Positions 8,677 to 19,247 of a stretch of DNA of 64,000 nucleotides are shown here, one piece after another; position 1 is the stretch's first letter; each line of letters starts with the position of its first letter. Source of the DNA: an uncultured Chthonomonadales bacterium (GTDB lineage Bacteria > Armatimonadota > Chthonomonadetes > Chthonomonadales > CAJBBX01); contig CALLMM010000033.1 of the NCBI GenBank assembly GCA_938005745.1, forward strand, positions 28,677-92,676. The letters are read 5' to 3'. The notes beneath the pieces are model-generated. The model saw only the letters and a list, made by a program, of their open reading frames with translations, had not been told where the DNA came from and did not search any database. The translations under genes were made by a program, and so were the position numbers.

Positions 8677-9948
8677 TTACGAACGCAGGGGGATGCTCAC
8701 GCCGGACTGTATCCGGTCGGCGAAGCCTTTCGGCGGCTCGGGCGGGGTCCAGCCCTCCGGCGGATCCTGCCATCTGCCGTCGGCTTTGATCAGGTTGATC
8801 AGCTCCTCAACGCCCTGCTCCTGCGGAACGGTCTTGACCGGCTCGCGCTTGCGGTAGAGCGTGATCATGCCTCCCGCTTTGCCGACATAGCCGTAGTCGG
8901 CGTCCGCCATCTCGCCCGGACCGTTGACGATACAGCCCATGACGGCGATATCCAGCCCGACCAGATGACCCGTCGCAGACTTGACAGCGTGGAGCACGGT
9001 CGGCAGGTCGAACTTGGTGCGTCCGCAGGAGGGGCAGGCGATAAACTCGACCTTCGTCTTTCGCAGACCGAGCGACTGCAGAATATCGTAGCAGACCGGA
9101 AGCTCCTCGATCGGGTCTTCCGCCAGCGAGACCCGGATCGTGTCGCCGATGCCTTCCGCCAGCAGCGTGGCGATGCCCGCCGTGCTCTTGATTCGCGCAT
9201 ACATGCCGTCGCCCGCCTCGGTGACGCCCAGATGCAGGGGGTAGTCCATCCCCTCCGCATCCATCCGCTGCACCATCAGGCGATTCGCCGCCAGCATGAT
9301 CGGGACGCGGCTCGCCTTCAGAGAGACTACCAGGTTATGGAAGTTGTGCCGCGCGCAGATACGAAGATACTCCATCGCGGACTCCACCATGCCTTCCGGC
9401 GTATCGCCGTACATCACCGTCAGACGCTCGGAGAGGCTGCCATGATTGACCCCGATACGCATGGCGATGTCGCGGGCTTTACAGGCTTCGATCACCGGCA
9501 GCAGACTAGCTTCGATGGCTTCCAACTCCTCCTCGACCTCCGCCGGGGAGTAATCTACCTCACGATTGACCCGCTTGCGAAAGACGAACAGCCCCGGATT
9601 GAGGCGCACTTTATCCACATAGCGGGCGACCTCCACGGCGATATCGCTGCCCTGATGATGCACATCGGCGACCAGCGGCACATCCATATACCGCTTTTTC
9701 AGTTCCGCTTTGATCTCCGCTAGGCACTTCGCCTCCGCCAGATTCGGCGTGGTAACCCGCACGATCTCCGATCCGGCTTTATGCATGGCGATGATCTGCT
9801 CGACCGCCGCCGGCACGTTATGGGTCTCTTCGGTTATCATGGACTGCACGACAATCGGATGATTGCCGCCAATGTAGACTCGGCTTTCGGACTCTCCGAC
9901 GCGCACGGCGCGGGTTTTGCGCCGCGGGTAGGTGATCTGTTCCGGCAT
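8677..9948 (-). CDS. ispG: 4-hydroxy-3-methylbut-2-en-1-yl diphosphate synthase
   Basis: [4Fe-4S] enzyme of the MEP isoprenoid pathway that converts MEcPP to HMBPP. The N-terminal TIM barrel shows [34 protein letters not shown] and [11 protein letters not shown]. The C-terminal cluster domain shows [11 protein letters not shown] near residue 330 and GCIVNGPGE near 370; these hold the cluster cysteines. Length (423 aa) is typical. ATG 9948 ([12 protein letters not shown]) has GGAGAG seven bases upstream and fits family N-termini; ATG 9963 is an alternative. An extended -10 promoter lies just upstream. Isoprenoids made here would feed the menaquinone and heme A side chains used elsewhere in the window. 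Confidence 0.95.
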   Translation of the reverse strand: MPEQITYPRRKTRAVRVGESESRVYIGGNHPIVVQSMITEETHNVPAAVEQIIAMHKAGSEIVRVTTPNLAEAKCLAEIKAELKKRYMDVPLVADVHHQGSDIAVEVARYVDKVRLNPGLFVFRKRVNREVDYSPAEVEEELEAIEASLLPVIEACKARDIAMRIGVNHGSLSERLTVMYGDTPEGMVESAMEYLRICARHNFHNLVVSLKASRVPIMLAANRLMVQRMDAEGMDYPLHLGVTEAGDGMYARIKSTAGIATLLAEGIGDTIRVSLAEDPIEELPVCYDILQSLGLRKTKVEFIACPSCGRTKFDLPTVLHAVKSATGHLVGLDIAVMGCIVNGPGEMADADYGYVGKAGGMITLYRKREPVKTVPQEQGVEELINLIKADGRWQDPPEGWTPPEPPKGFADRIQSGVSIPLRS

Positions 9949-9981
9949 CCTGCTTCTCTCCATCGCACAAAGGGTTAGCAC

Positions 9982-9990
9982 ATTATAGCA
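9982..9990 (-). promoter_or_regulatory. Extended -10 promoter for ispG
   Basis: Minus strand TGCTATAAT, an extended -10 match (TGnTATAAT), about 35 bases before the chosen ispG start. No good -35 box is seen, as expected for an extended -10 promoter. Confidence 0.7.
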
Positions 9991-10056
9991 CGCGACGCTC
10001 CCGCCTCCGGAGAGGGGGAGCGTCTATAGGGGCTTGTCGCCGTCTGCCCCACAGGA

Positions 10057-11175
10057 TCAAACTATCGGGGTCAGGCGAATCAGAACGACGCTGTGCGGGG
10101 CGACGAAGGCGGAGAAGCTTCCTCGGTGCTCGCCCAGGTCCTCGCCGCTCCAGAGGTCTTCGACCCGGCAGGCGCGCCGGTCGTGCAGTCCGAGCGATTC
10201 CCAGGCGACGGCGATCTTGCGTCCCCAGCTTTCGTGGCGGTTGAACAGTCCGACGGCGACCGACCCGTCCGCCAGCTGCTTCATCCAGACCTCGAACTTA
10301 TCCCACTCCTGCCCGACGCGAAAGCCCTGTCTGCCCAGCGGGTCCTGATTGACCGCGATCACCCGCCGATTCGTCAGTATCTCGCGCGTGGCGTCGGTCA
10401 TATTCCGCACGTCGCAGCCGATCATCAGCGGGGCTGCCAGCAGGCACCAGAGGCTGAAATGAACGCGGTACTCCTCATCGGTGCAGCCTCCCTTCGCGAC
10501 GTTGCCCTTGCCATACATCCCTACGATCAGCATATCGGGATCGTTCCAGTGGTCGGGACCGGCGTAGCGTTCCAGCCCGTTCTGCCCGAAACCGATCCGC
10601 TCCATGCTCTCCCAGGAGTCCTCGATGTCGCCGGTGGTGCGCCACATCTGCGCTCCCACGCCGGCAGCCCACTCCCAGGGCTTGTTGGAACCCCACTCGC
10701 AGACGCTGTAGAGGATCGGGCGTCCGGTCATACGCAGTGCCTGACCCATCCGGCGATAGAGCGTCGGTCCGTCGGTTCCGGCGGGCTTGTAGCAGAAGTC
10801 GTACTTGAGGAAGTCCACGCCCCATTCCGCGAAGGTGCGGGCGTCCGTCTCTTCATAGCCGTAACTGGCGGGTTTGCCGGCGCAGGTGTGCGATCCGGCG
10901 CAGGAGTAGATGCCGAACTTGAGACCTTTGCTGTGGACATAGTCGGCGAGGGCTTTGATGCCGTGCGGAAACTTCGCGGGATCGTGCGTCAGGCGTCCGT
11001 CGGAGTCGCGTTCATCCGCCTCCCACAGATCGTCTATCACGACGTACTGATAGCCCGCCTCTTTCAGACCCTGTTCGAGGAAGGCGTCGGCAGTCTCCCG
11101 GATCAGCGTTTCGTGGATTTCAGAGCCAAAGGTGTTCCAGCTATTCCAGCCCATCGGCGGGGTAGGGGCGATCAC
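10057..11175 (-). CDS. GH27 alpha-galactosidase
   Basis: Retaining glycoside hydrolase of family 27, removing alpha-linked galactose (or a related sugar). The N-terminus PTPPMGWNSWN is diagnostic. The nucleophile lies in FLKYDFCYKP near residue 130 and the acid/base in DHWNDPDML near 195. VIDDLW and GIYSCAGSHTCAG also match. The C-terminal beta domain is short (HESWGRKIAVAW). At 372 aa it has no signal peptide, so it should act in the cytosol on imported galactosides. GTG start with AGGA upstream; no ATG fits because the family motif begins at residue 5. It stands alone, without transporter genes. Confidence 0.92.
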   Translation of the reverse strand: MIAPTPPMGWNSWNTFGSEIHETLIRETADAFLEQGLKEAGYQYVVIDDLWEADERDSDGRLTHDPAKFPHGIKALADYVHSKGLKFGIYSCAGSHTCAGKPASYGYEETDARTFAEWGVDFLKYDFCYKPAGTDGPTLYRRMGQALRMTGRPILYSVCEWGSNKPWEWAAGVGAQMWRTTGDIEDSWESMERIGFGQNGLERYAGPDHWNDPDMLIVGMYGKGNVAKGGCTDEEYRVHFSLWCLLAAPLMIGCDVRNMTDATREILTNRRVIAVNQDPLGRQGFRVGQEWDKFEVWMKQLADGSVAVGLFNRHESWGRKIAVAWESLGLHDRRACRVEDLWSGEDLGEHRGSFSAFVAPHSVVLIRLTPIV

Positions 11176-11262
11176 GGCGGTGTCCTTTCAGCGCGCGCGT
11201 GCCGACAGGGGAGGTCGGCAGATACGCCTCTATCTTCACCGCCGGAGACCGCCTCTCCTGCG

Positions 11263-11775
11263 TCAGCCAGCGGGTTCCTGTATCTTTGCCGGAACCGTCG
11301 CCCCGAGGAGATGGCGAAACCGGAGCCGGTAGGAGGCGAAGGGGGTCGTCTCCCGGATATGGATGCGGAAGGGGGAGGATTCGCCCGGACGCAGCGAGAG
11401 CAGCTCCAGCAGCGCGGTCTCCACGCCGCGCAGGCGTCCCTGTTCGTCGAAGGTCTCGGCGATCGCCTCCAGCGAGGAGAGCGTCTTTCCGGAGATGTTC
11501 TCCGCTTCTCCCAGAACGGTTACGTAGCCCTGCTGGCGATGCGCCTGTGCGCAGCGCACGGCGATCTGAGGAGGGGCGGCGTGAACGACTGCCGACGGCT
11601 CCTGCAGGAGCGGCAGGGACGCGCTCTCCGGCCGCGAGACGCGCAGGGAGGAGAACCCGATCCCCAGCGCCACTCCCGCTCCGAGCAGCAGGGCGCGGCG
11701 AAGCCACAGGGAGAGAGCCGCCGTCTCTCTTCGTGCGAAGCAGGCGGAGTTGCTCATTCGCAGGTAGGCGCTCAT
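11263..11775 (-). CDS. Membrane-anchored FxLYD-type domain protein
   Basis: A 170 aa protein with one hydrophobic segment near residues 24-42 (WLRRALLLGAGVALGIGF) that anchors it in the membrane. A C-terminal beta-sandwich of FxLYD type follows (VTVLGEAENISGKTLSSLEA; GESSPFRIHIRET). Such domains are extracytoplasmic with no defined activity. The start at 11775 has AGGAGG six bases upstream. The GH27 gene lies 87 bases downstream on the same strand. The function is unknown. Confidence 0.65.
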   Translation of the reverse strand: MSAYLRMSNSACFARRETAALSLWLRRALLLGAGVALGIGFSSLRVSRPESASLPLLQEPSAVVHAAPPQIAVRCAQAHRQQGYVTVLGEAENISGKTLSSLEAIAETFDEQGRLRGVETALLELLSLRPGESSPFRIHIRETTPFASYRLRFRHLLGATVPAKIQEPAG

Positions 11776-11806
11776 CGAAATCCTCCTTCCATAGCAGAAC
11801 AGGGTA

Positions 11807-11836
11807 AGTATAACTAATTTAGCATATATAAGTCAA
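11807..11836 (-). promoter_or_regulatory. Promoter for the FxLYD gene
   Basis: Minus strand TTGACT (11831-11836), 18-base spacer, TATACT (11807-11812). It is one half of a divergent promoter pair with metF. Confidence 0.75.
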
Positions 11837-11872
11837 CCACTTTATGACGGTATTTCGGAGACCGGGATCGGG

Positions 11873-11902
11873 TTGACAGGCTTTCGGTGCGGTTGGTATA
11901 GT
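11873..11902 (+). promoter_or_regulatory. Promoter for metF
   Basis: TTGACA (11873-11878), 18-base spacer, TATAGT (11897-11902); about 45 bases of leader before the metF ATG. Confidence 0.78.
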
Positions 11903-11954
11903 AGATGCCTGACCTTCTACTCGCACCGTCAGGCGCAGACAGGAAACAGGTTTT

Positions 11955-12872
11955 ATGCATATTCGCGATATTTTTACGCGGGACAGAACGACGTTCAGTT
12001 TTGAGTTCTTCCCTCCGAAAACGGACGGCGAGTCCGAGCAGCTTTTTCAGACCATCGCCGAACTCGAACCCCTGCAGCCCTCCTTCGTGTCGGTTACCTA
12101 CGGTGCGGGCGGCTCGACGCGGCAGCGCACGCACGACCTGGTGGTACGCATCTCGGAGACGACCGGCTGCGTCCCCATCCCGCATCTGACCTGCGTCTGT
12201 CACAGCCAGGAGGAGATACAGAACATCCTCGAACGCTATGCGGAGCACGGCATCGCGAATATCCTCGCTCTGGGGGGCGACCCGCCGAAGCAGATGGCGA
12301 ACTATGACCGCTCGCAGGACGCCTTCCCCTATGCGGCGGATCTGGTGCGGTTTATTCGGAAGTTCAATGAAAGCGGTCTTCATCCCGATCCGCGGGGCTT
12401 CGGGATCGGCGTCGCCGGCTTCCCGGAGGGGCATCCCGCCACGCAGAACCGCCTGAAAGAGATGGACTATCTGAAGGCGAAGGTGGAGGCGGGCGCAGAC
12501 TACATCGTAACGCAGCTCTTCTTCGATAACCGGGACTTCTACGACTTTCGGGAGCGGTGCGAACTGGTCGGGATCCGGGTTCCCATCATCGCGGGGATCA
12601 TGCCGGTTACGTCCGAGAAGGGGCTGAAGCGGATGGCGGAACTGGCGCTGGGGGCGCGGTTCCCGGCGCGGCTGCTTCGGGCGATCGCACGCTGCGACGG
12701 GGATGAGGAGTACGTGAAGCGGGTGGGCATCCAGTGGGCGACCGAGCAGTGCCGCGACCTGCTGGATAACCAGGTGAACGGCATCCACTTCTATACGCTG
12801 AACCGCTCGACGGCGACCCGGGAGATATACGCCAGTCTGGGCGTGAAGGATTCGCGAATGCTGCGCCGTTGA
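11955..12872 (+). CDS. metF: 5,10-methylenetetrahydrofolate reductase
   Basis: FAD-dependent TIM-barrel enzyme that makes 5-methyl-THF for methionine synthesis. Family motifs: FSFEFFPPKTDGE near residue 15 (catalytic Glu), FVSVTYGAGGSTR, HLTCVCHSQEEI, ILALGGDPP, GADYIVTQLFFDN and PIIAGIMPVTS. The length of 305 aa matches bacterial MetF. It has its own promoter and ends at a bidirectional terminator, so it forms a single-gene unit. The start has AGGAAACAGG just upstream. Confidence 0.95.
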   Translation: MHIRDIFTRDRTTFSFEFFPPKTDGESEQLFQTIAELEPLQPSFVSVTYGAGGSTRQRTHDLVVRISETTGCVPIPHLTCVCHSQEEIQNILERYAEHGIANILALGGDPPKQMANYDRSQDAFPYAADLVRFIRKFNESGLHPDPRGFGIGVAGFPEGHPATQNRLKEMDYLKAKVEAGADYIVTQLFFDNRDFYDFRERCELVGIRVPIIAGIMPVTSEKGLKRMAELALGARFPARLLRAIARCDGDEEYVKRVGIQWATEQCRDLLDNQVNGIHFYTLNRSTATREIYASLGVKDSRMLRR

Positions 12873-12892
12873 GCGGCTCGCGTAAAAAACCC

Positions 12893-12929
12893 GTCCGCCC
12901 CGGCGAAGGTCGCCGAGGCGGACATTTTT
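12893..12929. terminator. Bidirectional terminator between metF and the cta genes
   Basis: GTCCGCC (12893-12899) pairs with GGCGGAC (12917-12923), with an inner CGGCGAAGGTCGCCG-type stem. T6 follows on the plus side and A6 (12884-12889) on the other side, so it can end both metF and the minus-strand respiratory block. Confidence 0.85.
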
Positions 12930-12946
12930 TCACTCTTCTGACGGAA

Positions 12947-13321
12947 TCAGTGTCCGTGATCGGAGTCGCTGATCTTCGGCTGAGTCAGCGTGATCGGAGG
13001 CTCCCACTGCTTGGGCGCGGGAACGTTGAGGTTGCGCGTCCAGTAGTCCCCAAACGCGATAAACAACAGTAGAAACCAAACGAAACCTGCCGCGGCGTAT
13101 ATCCATGTCAGGCGGGTGCTGAACCGCACATGCATGAAGTAGAGGATGACCAGCAGCGCCTTCACAACGGCGATCGTCAGGGCGACCACGTTGTTGAGAA
13201 TGCCGAAGTTCTGCAGCGCCGCCACATAGGTGAGCACCAGAAGCACCATCAACAGAACGAAGACGGTGACGTAGACCCGGATCGGCAGGATATGGTGACT
13301 GCTGTGTTCGTCATGCGTCAT
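12947..13321 (-). CDS. ctaF: Cytochrome c oxidase subunit IV (caa3 type)
   Basis: Small membrane subunit of the caa3 oxidase. In 124 aa there are three hydrophobic helices (VYVTVFVLLMVLLVLTYVAA; VVALTIAVVKALLVILYFMH; LTWIYAAAGFVWFLLLFIAF), and the segment K-x9-YFMHVRF is the family signature. It is the last gene of the respiratory block, 9 bases after ctaE, and is followed by a strong terminator. Confidence 0.88.
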   Translation of the reverse strand: MTHDEHSSHHILPIRVYVTVFVLLMVLLVLTYVAALQNFGILNNVVALTIAVVKALLVILYFMHVRFSTRLTWIYAAAGFVWFLLLFIAFGDYWTRNLNVPAPKQWEPPITLTQPKISDSDHGH

Positions 13322-13330
13322 CGGTTCACC

Positions 13331-14065
13331 TCAGTGCAGGGGGATGAGATAGAAGAGCGGGAACAGGAAGATCCAGACCACATCCACAAAGTGCCAGTAG
13401 AGCGCAGCCATCTCGGTGGGTATGTAGTCATCCACCACATGGTGGTGCCCCTTCAGGATCATAAAGGCGAGCGGCGTCAGGATCAGGATGCCTACCAGAA
13501 CGTGGATGCCGTGCAGTCCGGTCATGGCGAAGTAGAGACCGAAGAAGAGCTGCGCCCGCTCCACCGTCACCTGCTCTTTCGCTTCCGGGCTGGCGGAGGC
13601 GGGCAGTTCAAAGGTGAAGTTGGGTCCGGGCACATGCCCGACTTTGAACTTGTGCCCGTACTCAAAGCCTTTGATCACCAGGAAGCCGAAGGCGCAGAGC
13701 ACCGTCAGGAAAAGCCAGGTAGCCGCGAGCTTGCGTCGGTTCAGCTTGTGGTAGTGCACCGCCAGCACCACGAAGAAGCTGCTGGTCAGCAGGATGAAGG
13801 TGTTGGTCAGTCCCAGCGGGATGTCCAGCATCTTATGCGCCTCGATGAAGACCAGCGGGTACTTCCAGCGGTAGACCGCGTAGGCAAGGAACAGCGCGCC
13901 GAAGAACATGATCTCCGTCACGAGGAAAGCCCACATCCCCACGATATAGGACTCGTTCTGCTGCTCGATGTCCTCGAACTGGTGATGTACCGGACCGTGT
14001 TCATCTTGCGCCGCCACAGCGGCGGTATGCTCGTGCACTGCGCCCTGAGTCGCTTCAATCGCCAT
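13331..14065 (-). CDS. ctaE: Cytochrome c oxidase subunit III
   Basis: Membrane subunit III of the heme-copper oxidase, stabilising subunit I. The 244 aa protein shows the expected helices and signature segments: GMWAFLVTEIMFFGALF, AVHYHKLNRRKLAATWLFLT, FGLYFAMTGLHGIHVLVGI and ALYWHFVDVVWIFLFPLFY at the end. It begins 2 bases after the ctaD stop, as expected in an operon. Confidence 0.94.
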   Translation of the reverse strand: MAIEATQGAVHEHTAAVAAQDEHGPVHHQFEDIEQQNESYIVGMWAFLVTEIMFFGALFLAYAVYRWKYPLVFIEAHKMLDIPLGLTNTFILLTSSFFVVLAVHYHKLNRRKLAATWLFLTVLCAFGFLVIKGFEYGHKFKVGHVPGPNFTFELPASASPEAKEQVTVERAQLFFGLYFAMTGLHGIHVLVGILILTPLAFMILKGHHHVVDDYIPTEMAALYWHFVDVVWIFLFPLFYLIPLH

Positions 14066-14067
14066 GC

Positions 14068-15762
<1,695 letters not shown>

Positions 15763-15765
15763 CTG

Positions 15766-16872
15766 TTACATACTCCCCGTGGGCGTGGTCTGCGTGCCGG
15801 GTGTGACCGAGGAAGGCGTCTGATCCGACGGCGCGGGGGCGGAGCCGTTGGGCGCGGCGCGCTCCGGAGCGGCAGGCGCGCTCCCTGAAGCGGGCGGCGT
15901 CTGTCCTCCGGCGGGAGCCGCCGGGCGCGAGCCGAGCGACTTCATATAGGCGATCAGGTGGAGAATCTTCTCCTCCGAGAGATTGGAGTACTCCGGCATG
16001 ATCGGCTCATAACCCACGTTCATCTTGTTGTAAGGCTTGATCAGCGACTCGCGCAGGTAAGAGTCGTCGGCGAGGACAGTCTGCTCTCTCCCGCCGATCT
16101 TGACGCGCACCTGCCGGTTATAGATGCCGTAGAGAGAGGGACCGCGCGGTCCGTCCACCGCGCCATGGCAGTTGCCGCAGGCAAGCTCATTATAGAGCTT
16201 CTCCCCCGCCTTCTCCATCGTCAGCTTTTCGTTGTAGCCCTTCTGTCCGCCGCTGGCAAGCCACCTCTCGTACTCCGACGGCTCCAGCACGTAGACGTAG
16301 CCTCCCATCTCCGAGTGCTGGGTTCCGCAGTACTCCGTGCACCAGAGGTTGTACTTGCCGGGCACCGTTGGCTTGAACCAGAGGTAGGTGTAGCGTCCCG
16401 GCAGGACATCCTGCTTCACCCGAAAGGAGGGAAGATACATGCTGTGAATGACATCCTGCGAGATCATGGTCAGCTTGATCGGCTTGCCTGCCGGAACGTG
16501 CAGCTCGTTGTTTTCGCGCACGCCGTTGGGGTGCTGCATGTGCCACATCCACTGCTTGCCGATCACGAAGATGTCAATCGCGTCCTGCGGCGGCTTGCGC
16601 GTGTCGGCATACAGATAGGCGGACCAGGCGAAGATGCCGATACCCAGCAGCAGCGGCACCACCGACCAGGCGATCTCAATCCGCAGATCGTGATCGTGGG
16701 CGTTCTTGCGGCTGGCTTTCGAGCCGCGCCGATAGTAGATTGCCAGAAAGACGAACAGCGCCGGGACCAGCAGCGTGAACACGACCGTCAGGAACGTAAT
16801 CGCAAAGAACAGCAGGTCGTGCTGAAGCGCGTAGTCTGATGCCTGCGGCGGCATGATTGGGAAATTCCACAT
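15766..16872 (-). CDS. ctaC: Cytochrome c oxidase subunit II with fused cytochrome c domain
   Basis: Electron entry subunit of the caa3 oxidase. Two membrane helices lie in the first 95 residues. The cupredoxin domain holds the CuA site WCTEYCGTQHSEMGG near residue 178. A mono-heme domain follows with LACGNCHGA near residue 230 and a distal Met in the segment with NVGYEPIMPEYSNLS. The C-terminal 65 residues are a Pro/Ala/Ser-rich tail, probably disordered. The fused heme domain defines a caa3 enzyme that accepts electrons from a bound cytochrome c rather than free cytochrome. 18 bases separate it from sco upstream. Confidence 0.95.
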   Translation of the reverse strand: MWNFPIMPPQASDYALQHDLLFFAITFLTVVFTLLVPALFVFLAIYYRRGSKASRKNAHDHDLRIEIAWSVVPLLLGIGIFAWSAYLYADTRKPPQDAIDIFVIGKQWMWHMQHPNGVRENNELHVPAGKPIKLTMISQDVIHSMYLPSFRVKQDVLPGRYTYLWFKPTVPGKYNLWCTEYCGTQHSEMGGYVYVLEPSEYERWLASGGQKGYNEKLTMEKAGEKLYNELACGNCHGAVDGPRGPSLYGIYNRQVRVKIGGREQTVLADDSYLRESLIKPYNKMNVGYEPIMPEYSNLSEEKILHLIAYMKSLGSRPAAPAGGQTPPASGSAPAAPERAAPNGSAPAPSDQTPSSVTPGTQTTPTGSM

Positions 16873-16890
16873 AAAAGTGCCAGCTCCCGT

Positions 16891-17769
16891 TTATGAGGCG
16901 GTCCACATGCCGGGATCGTCCTTGACTCCGGGACGTCCCAGCGCGGTGCGCCGATAGCGATACGACATGTAGGCAACGCTGAACACCACAATGAGCAGGG
17001 TTGCCGAACCGAATACCTGCAGAGAACGGATTACGTCGAGCGTGTATTTTCCGGTAAGCGGATCGAAGACCATGCAGCCGAAGAAGATCGGTTCGACCAT
17101 CGAGCCGATCTTATTGACTTTCGCCGTCTCCAGAGAGGCGCGCAGGTCCTTCGGCTGGTAGTTAAATCCGTAGAAGTACTGCGATGTCTTGCCGGTCGGC
17201 GTCAGGACGATGATGCCTGCCGGATGATTGAAGGTGTCCCGCTCCTCATCATAGACATAGTGATAGCCGATGGCGTCCGCCAGCCGATCAATGGAAGACT
17301 TCTCGCCGGTCAGAAAGTGCCATCCTGCGGCGGCTTGCGGCTTCTCCAGCTTCTGAAGGCACTCCTGCTTGCGCTCCATCGCGTGTTCGGGGGTCTCTTT
17401 CGGGGCGATGCTGACGATCACCGCCTCGAAGCCGTTTCCCGGCACAATCTCCCCTTTTTTGAAGGTCTTGGTCAAGCCGTTGAGGATCTCGGTGCAGCTG
17501 CCGGTGCAGCGATAGAAGATCAACGCCAGCACGACCGGCTTCTTGCCGAAGTACTGCGCCAGACGCACGCTCTTGCCGTTCTCGTCTTTGAACTCCAGAT
17601 CGAGCGGGATGGGGGTGTCCAGCTTCTGATCGAGCCGGACCCGCGTGTCGGTATTGCCGCGAATGGGGTCGCCGCTGGAGCGCTGCGCCTGCGCGGAGGA
17701 GGCTCCCAGCGACATCGCGACTCCCAGCGATGCCAGTATGAGATTTTTAACGGTAGTTGTGCGACTCAT
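16891..17769 (-). CDS. SCO1/SenC-type copper chaperone with C-terminal membrane anchor
   Basis: Thioredoxin-fold protein that delivers copper to CuA of subunit II. A signal peptide ends near residue 29 (ASSAQAQ). The Cu ligands are CTGSC (Cys-x3-Cys) near residue 91 and His in FNHPAGIIVL near 186. A C-terminal helix (FGSATLLIVVFSVAYMSYRY) anchors it. I chose ATG 17769 because it opens a clean signal peptide; the in-frame ATG 17805 has no ribosome site and overlaps the preceding gene. Its place directly before ctaC supports a role in CuA assembly. 292 aa is longer than soluble SCO proteins because of the anchor. Confidence 0.88.
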   Translation of the reverse strand: MSRTTTVKNLILASLGVAMSLGASSAQAQRSSGDPIRGNTDTRVRLDQKLDTPIPLDLEFKDENGKSVRLAQYFGKKPVVLALIFYRCTGSCTEILNGLTKTFKKGEIVPGNGFEAVIVSIAPKETPEHAMERKQECLQKLEKPQAAAGWHFLTGEKSSIDRLADAIGYHYVYDEERDTFNHPAGIIVLTPTGKTSQYFYGFNYQPKDLRASLETAKVNKIGSMVEPIFFGCMVFDPLTGKYTLDVIRSLQVFGSATLLIVVFSVAYMSYRYRRTALGRPGVKDDPGMWTAS

Positions 17770-17788
17770 CGTAATGAACCTGCTCTTT

Positions 17789-18190
17789 TCAGGGCGCGAC
17801 GCCATTGACCGGCGTCGCAGAGGTGGTCTGCTGCGACAGCTTCTGCGCCTGAAGCTCCATCGCGCGGGTGATCGGGATATGCGCGTGCTCGGCGTCCACC
17901 TCGCGATAGGAGGTCAGCTCCTTCTCCTCCGCGGCGCGCAGCGTGACGATATCTTTGCGCGGATTCGCCTGCAGAACCGGCTGCGGGGGCATTCGACTCA
18001 TGTCGGGCGTGGTGGTGACGACGCGCTCCGGCGGAACCATCGCCAGATAGATCCCCAGCGTAACCAACGAGCTGACGATACCGAAAACAAAGAACCAGAT
18101 GATCGCCTTGGTGATGGTGGGGAGCGAGACGTCGCGCGTCTCGTACCCCATTCTGGTCAGGGGATCCAGGTTGTTCTCCTGCTTACGCAT
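17789..18190 (-). CDS. Small single-helix membrane protein of the act/cta cluster
   Basis: 133 aa with one membrane helix at about residues 27-50 (AIIWFFVFGIVSSLVTLGIY). The short N-terminus faces the cytoplasm, and the extracytoplasmic tail is Pro/Gln-rich with NPRKDIVTLRAAEEKELTSY. Its start overlaps the actF stop by 8 bases, and sco follows, so it belongs to the respiratory unit. I do not recognise a named family. It may be an accessory subunit or assembly factor of alternative complex III or the oxidase; the position is the only evidence. Confidence 0.72.
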   Translation of the reverse strand: MRKQENNLDPLTRMGYETRDVSLPTITKAIIWFFVFGIVSSLVTLGIYLAMVPPERVVTTTPDMSRMPPQPVLQANPRKDIVTLRAAEEKELTSYREVDAEHAHIPITRAMELQAQKLSQQTTSATPVNGVAP

Positions 18191-19247
18191 GGTCTAACGC
18201 CTCCTGCAAGCGCGGGTCATGGGTCGGCAGCGGAGAACGCTGCTTCAACTGCCAGAAGAAGAAGCCCATCCACAGCGCGCCTATCGCCAGAAATACGATC
18301 GGATCGGTTGCCCGGATGCTGAAGCCGTCGGGGCGAAGCACAGGAATGATCTGCCAGAAGATGTCCACAATACGCCATACGAGAATCCACCCGGCAATCA
18401 TCATCAGGTTGCGCGTTTTCGCCTTCACGGAGGGGATCAGCAGCAGCAGGAACGGGACGAAGAACTGACCGAACAGCATCGCGGTCGGGAGCCAGTTCCA
18501 GCCTCCCTTGTTGCGCTTGATGTAGTAGGGGATCAGTTCCGGCAGATTCGCCGACCAGATGATCAGGTACTGCGAGAAGGAGAGATATGCCCACAGCAGC
18601 GTGAACGCCAGCAGGATATTGCCCAGATCGCGGGTCAGCGCAGGGTTCACCACCTCCGAGTAGGGCTTCTGGCTCGCTCTCCAGGTGAGCAGGAAGATGG
18701 CGAACGCCATCGCGGTCAGCGCCTGACTCGCCATGTAGAGGAAGCCGAACATGGTGGAGGACCAGTGCGCATCCAGCGACATCACCCAGTCTGTGGAAGC
18801 AAAGGTGACGGTCACGGCGTAGGCGATGATGGCGGGCGCGCTCAGGTTCGTCCGCTTCTGCGCGTAGCGGGAATCGCCGGTCTTCTCCTGCAGTCTTGTC
18901 CATTTGATCAGGAGCCAGGAGATCAGGATCCAGACGGCAAAGTAGAGCGCGAAACGCGCCGCGAAGAACCAGAGCTGATAGTATCCGGCGCGGTGCTGCA
19001 GGATCGGGTCCTTCGCGACCTCGTCCGGGCGCGCCCAGGGATACAGGTAGGGCAGACCGGCGAAGACGACCAGAAACAGCACGCCCATCAGCACCAGGGT
19101 CATCGAGCCGGCTTCCAGGAAGCGCAGGATCGGCAGCCCCCACTTGCCCCGAATGGTGTGATGCAGCAGCATCAGCCCGAAGCATCCCAGCGACAGGCTG
19201 ACCCAGAAGATTAGCGAAAACAGATAGGACTGAAACAGATTACTCAT
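18183..19247 (-). CDS. actF: Alternative complex III subunit ActF (quinol-binding membrane subunit 2)
   Basis: Polytopic NrfD-like membrane subunit of alternative complex III (quinol:cytochrome c/HiPIP oxidoreductase). In 354 aa about ten helices can be drawn, with FASTDWVMSLDAHWSSTMFGF and FSQYLIIWSANLPELIPYY typical of ActF. I chose ATG 19247 (MSNLFQSYLFSLIF), which has GAGG nine bases upstream and leaves an 8-base overlap with actE; an in-frame start at 19262 is possible. It overlaps the next gene by 8 bases. Confidence 0.9.
   Translation of the reverse strand: MSNLFQSYLFSLIFWVSLSLGCFGLMLLHHTIRGKWGLPILRFLEAGSMTLVLMGVLFLVVFAGLPYLYPWARPDEVAKDPILQHRAGYYQLWFFAARFALYFAVWILISWLLIKWTRLQEKTGDSRYAQKRTNLSAPAIIAYAVTVTFASTDWVMSLDAHWSSTMFGFLYMASQALTAMAFAIFLLTWRASQKPYSEVVNPALTRDLGNILLAFTLLWAYLSFSQYLIIWSANLPELIPYYIKRNKGGWNWLPTAMLFGQFFVPFLLLLIPSVKAKTRNLMMIAGWILVWRIVDIFWQIIPVLRPDGFSIRATDPIVFLAIGALWMGFFFWQLKQRSPLPTHDPRLQEALDHA

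Noticed and set aside
9611..9619. TTATCCACA, a perfect DnaA box
   Set aside because: It is single, lies inside the ispG coding sequence, and no cluster of boxes or AT-rich unwinding element is near.
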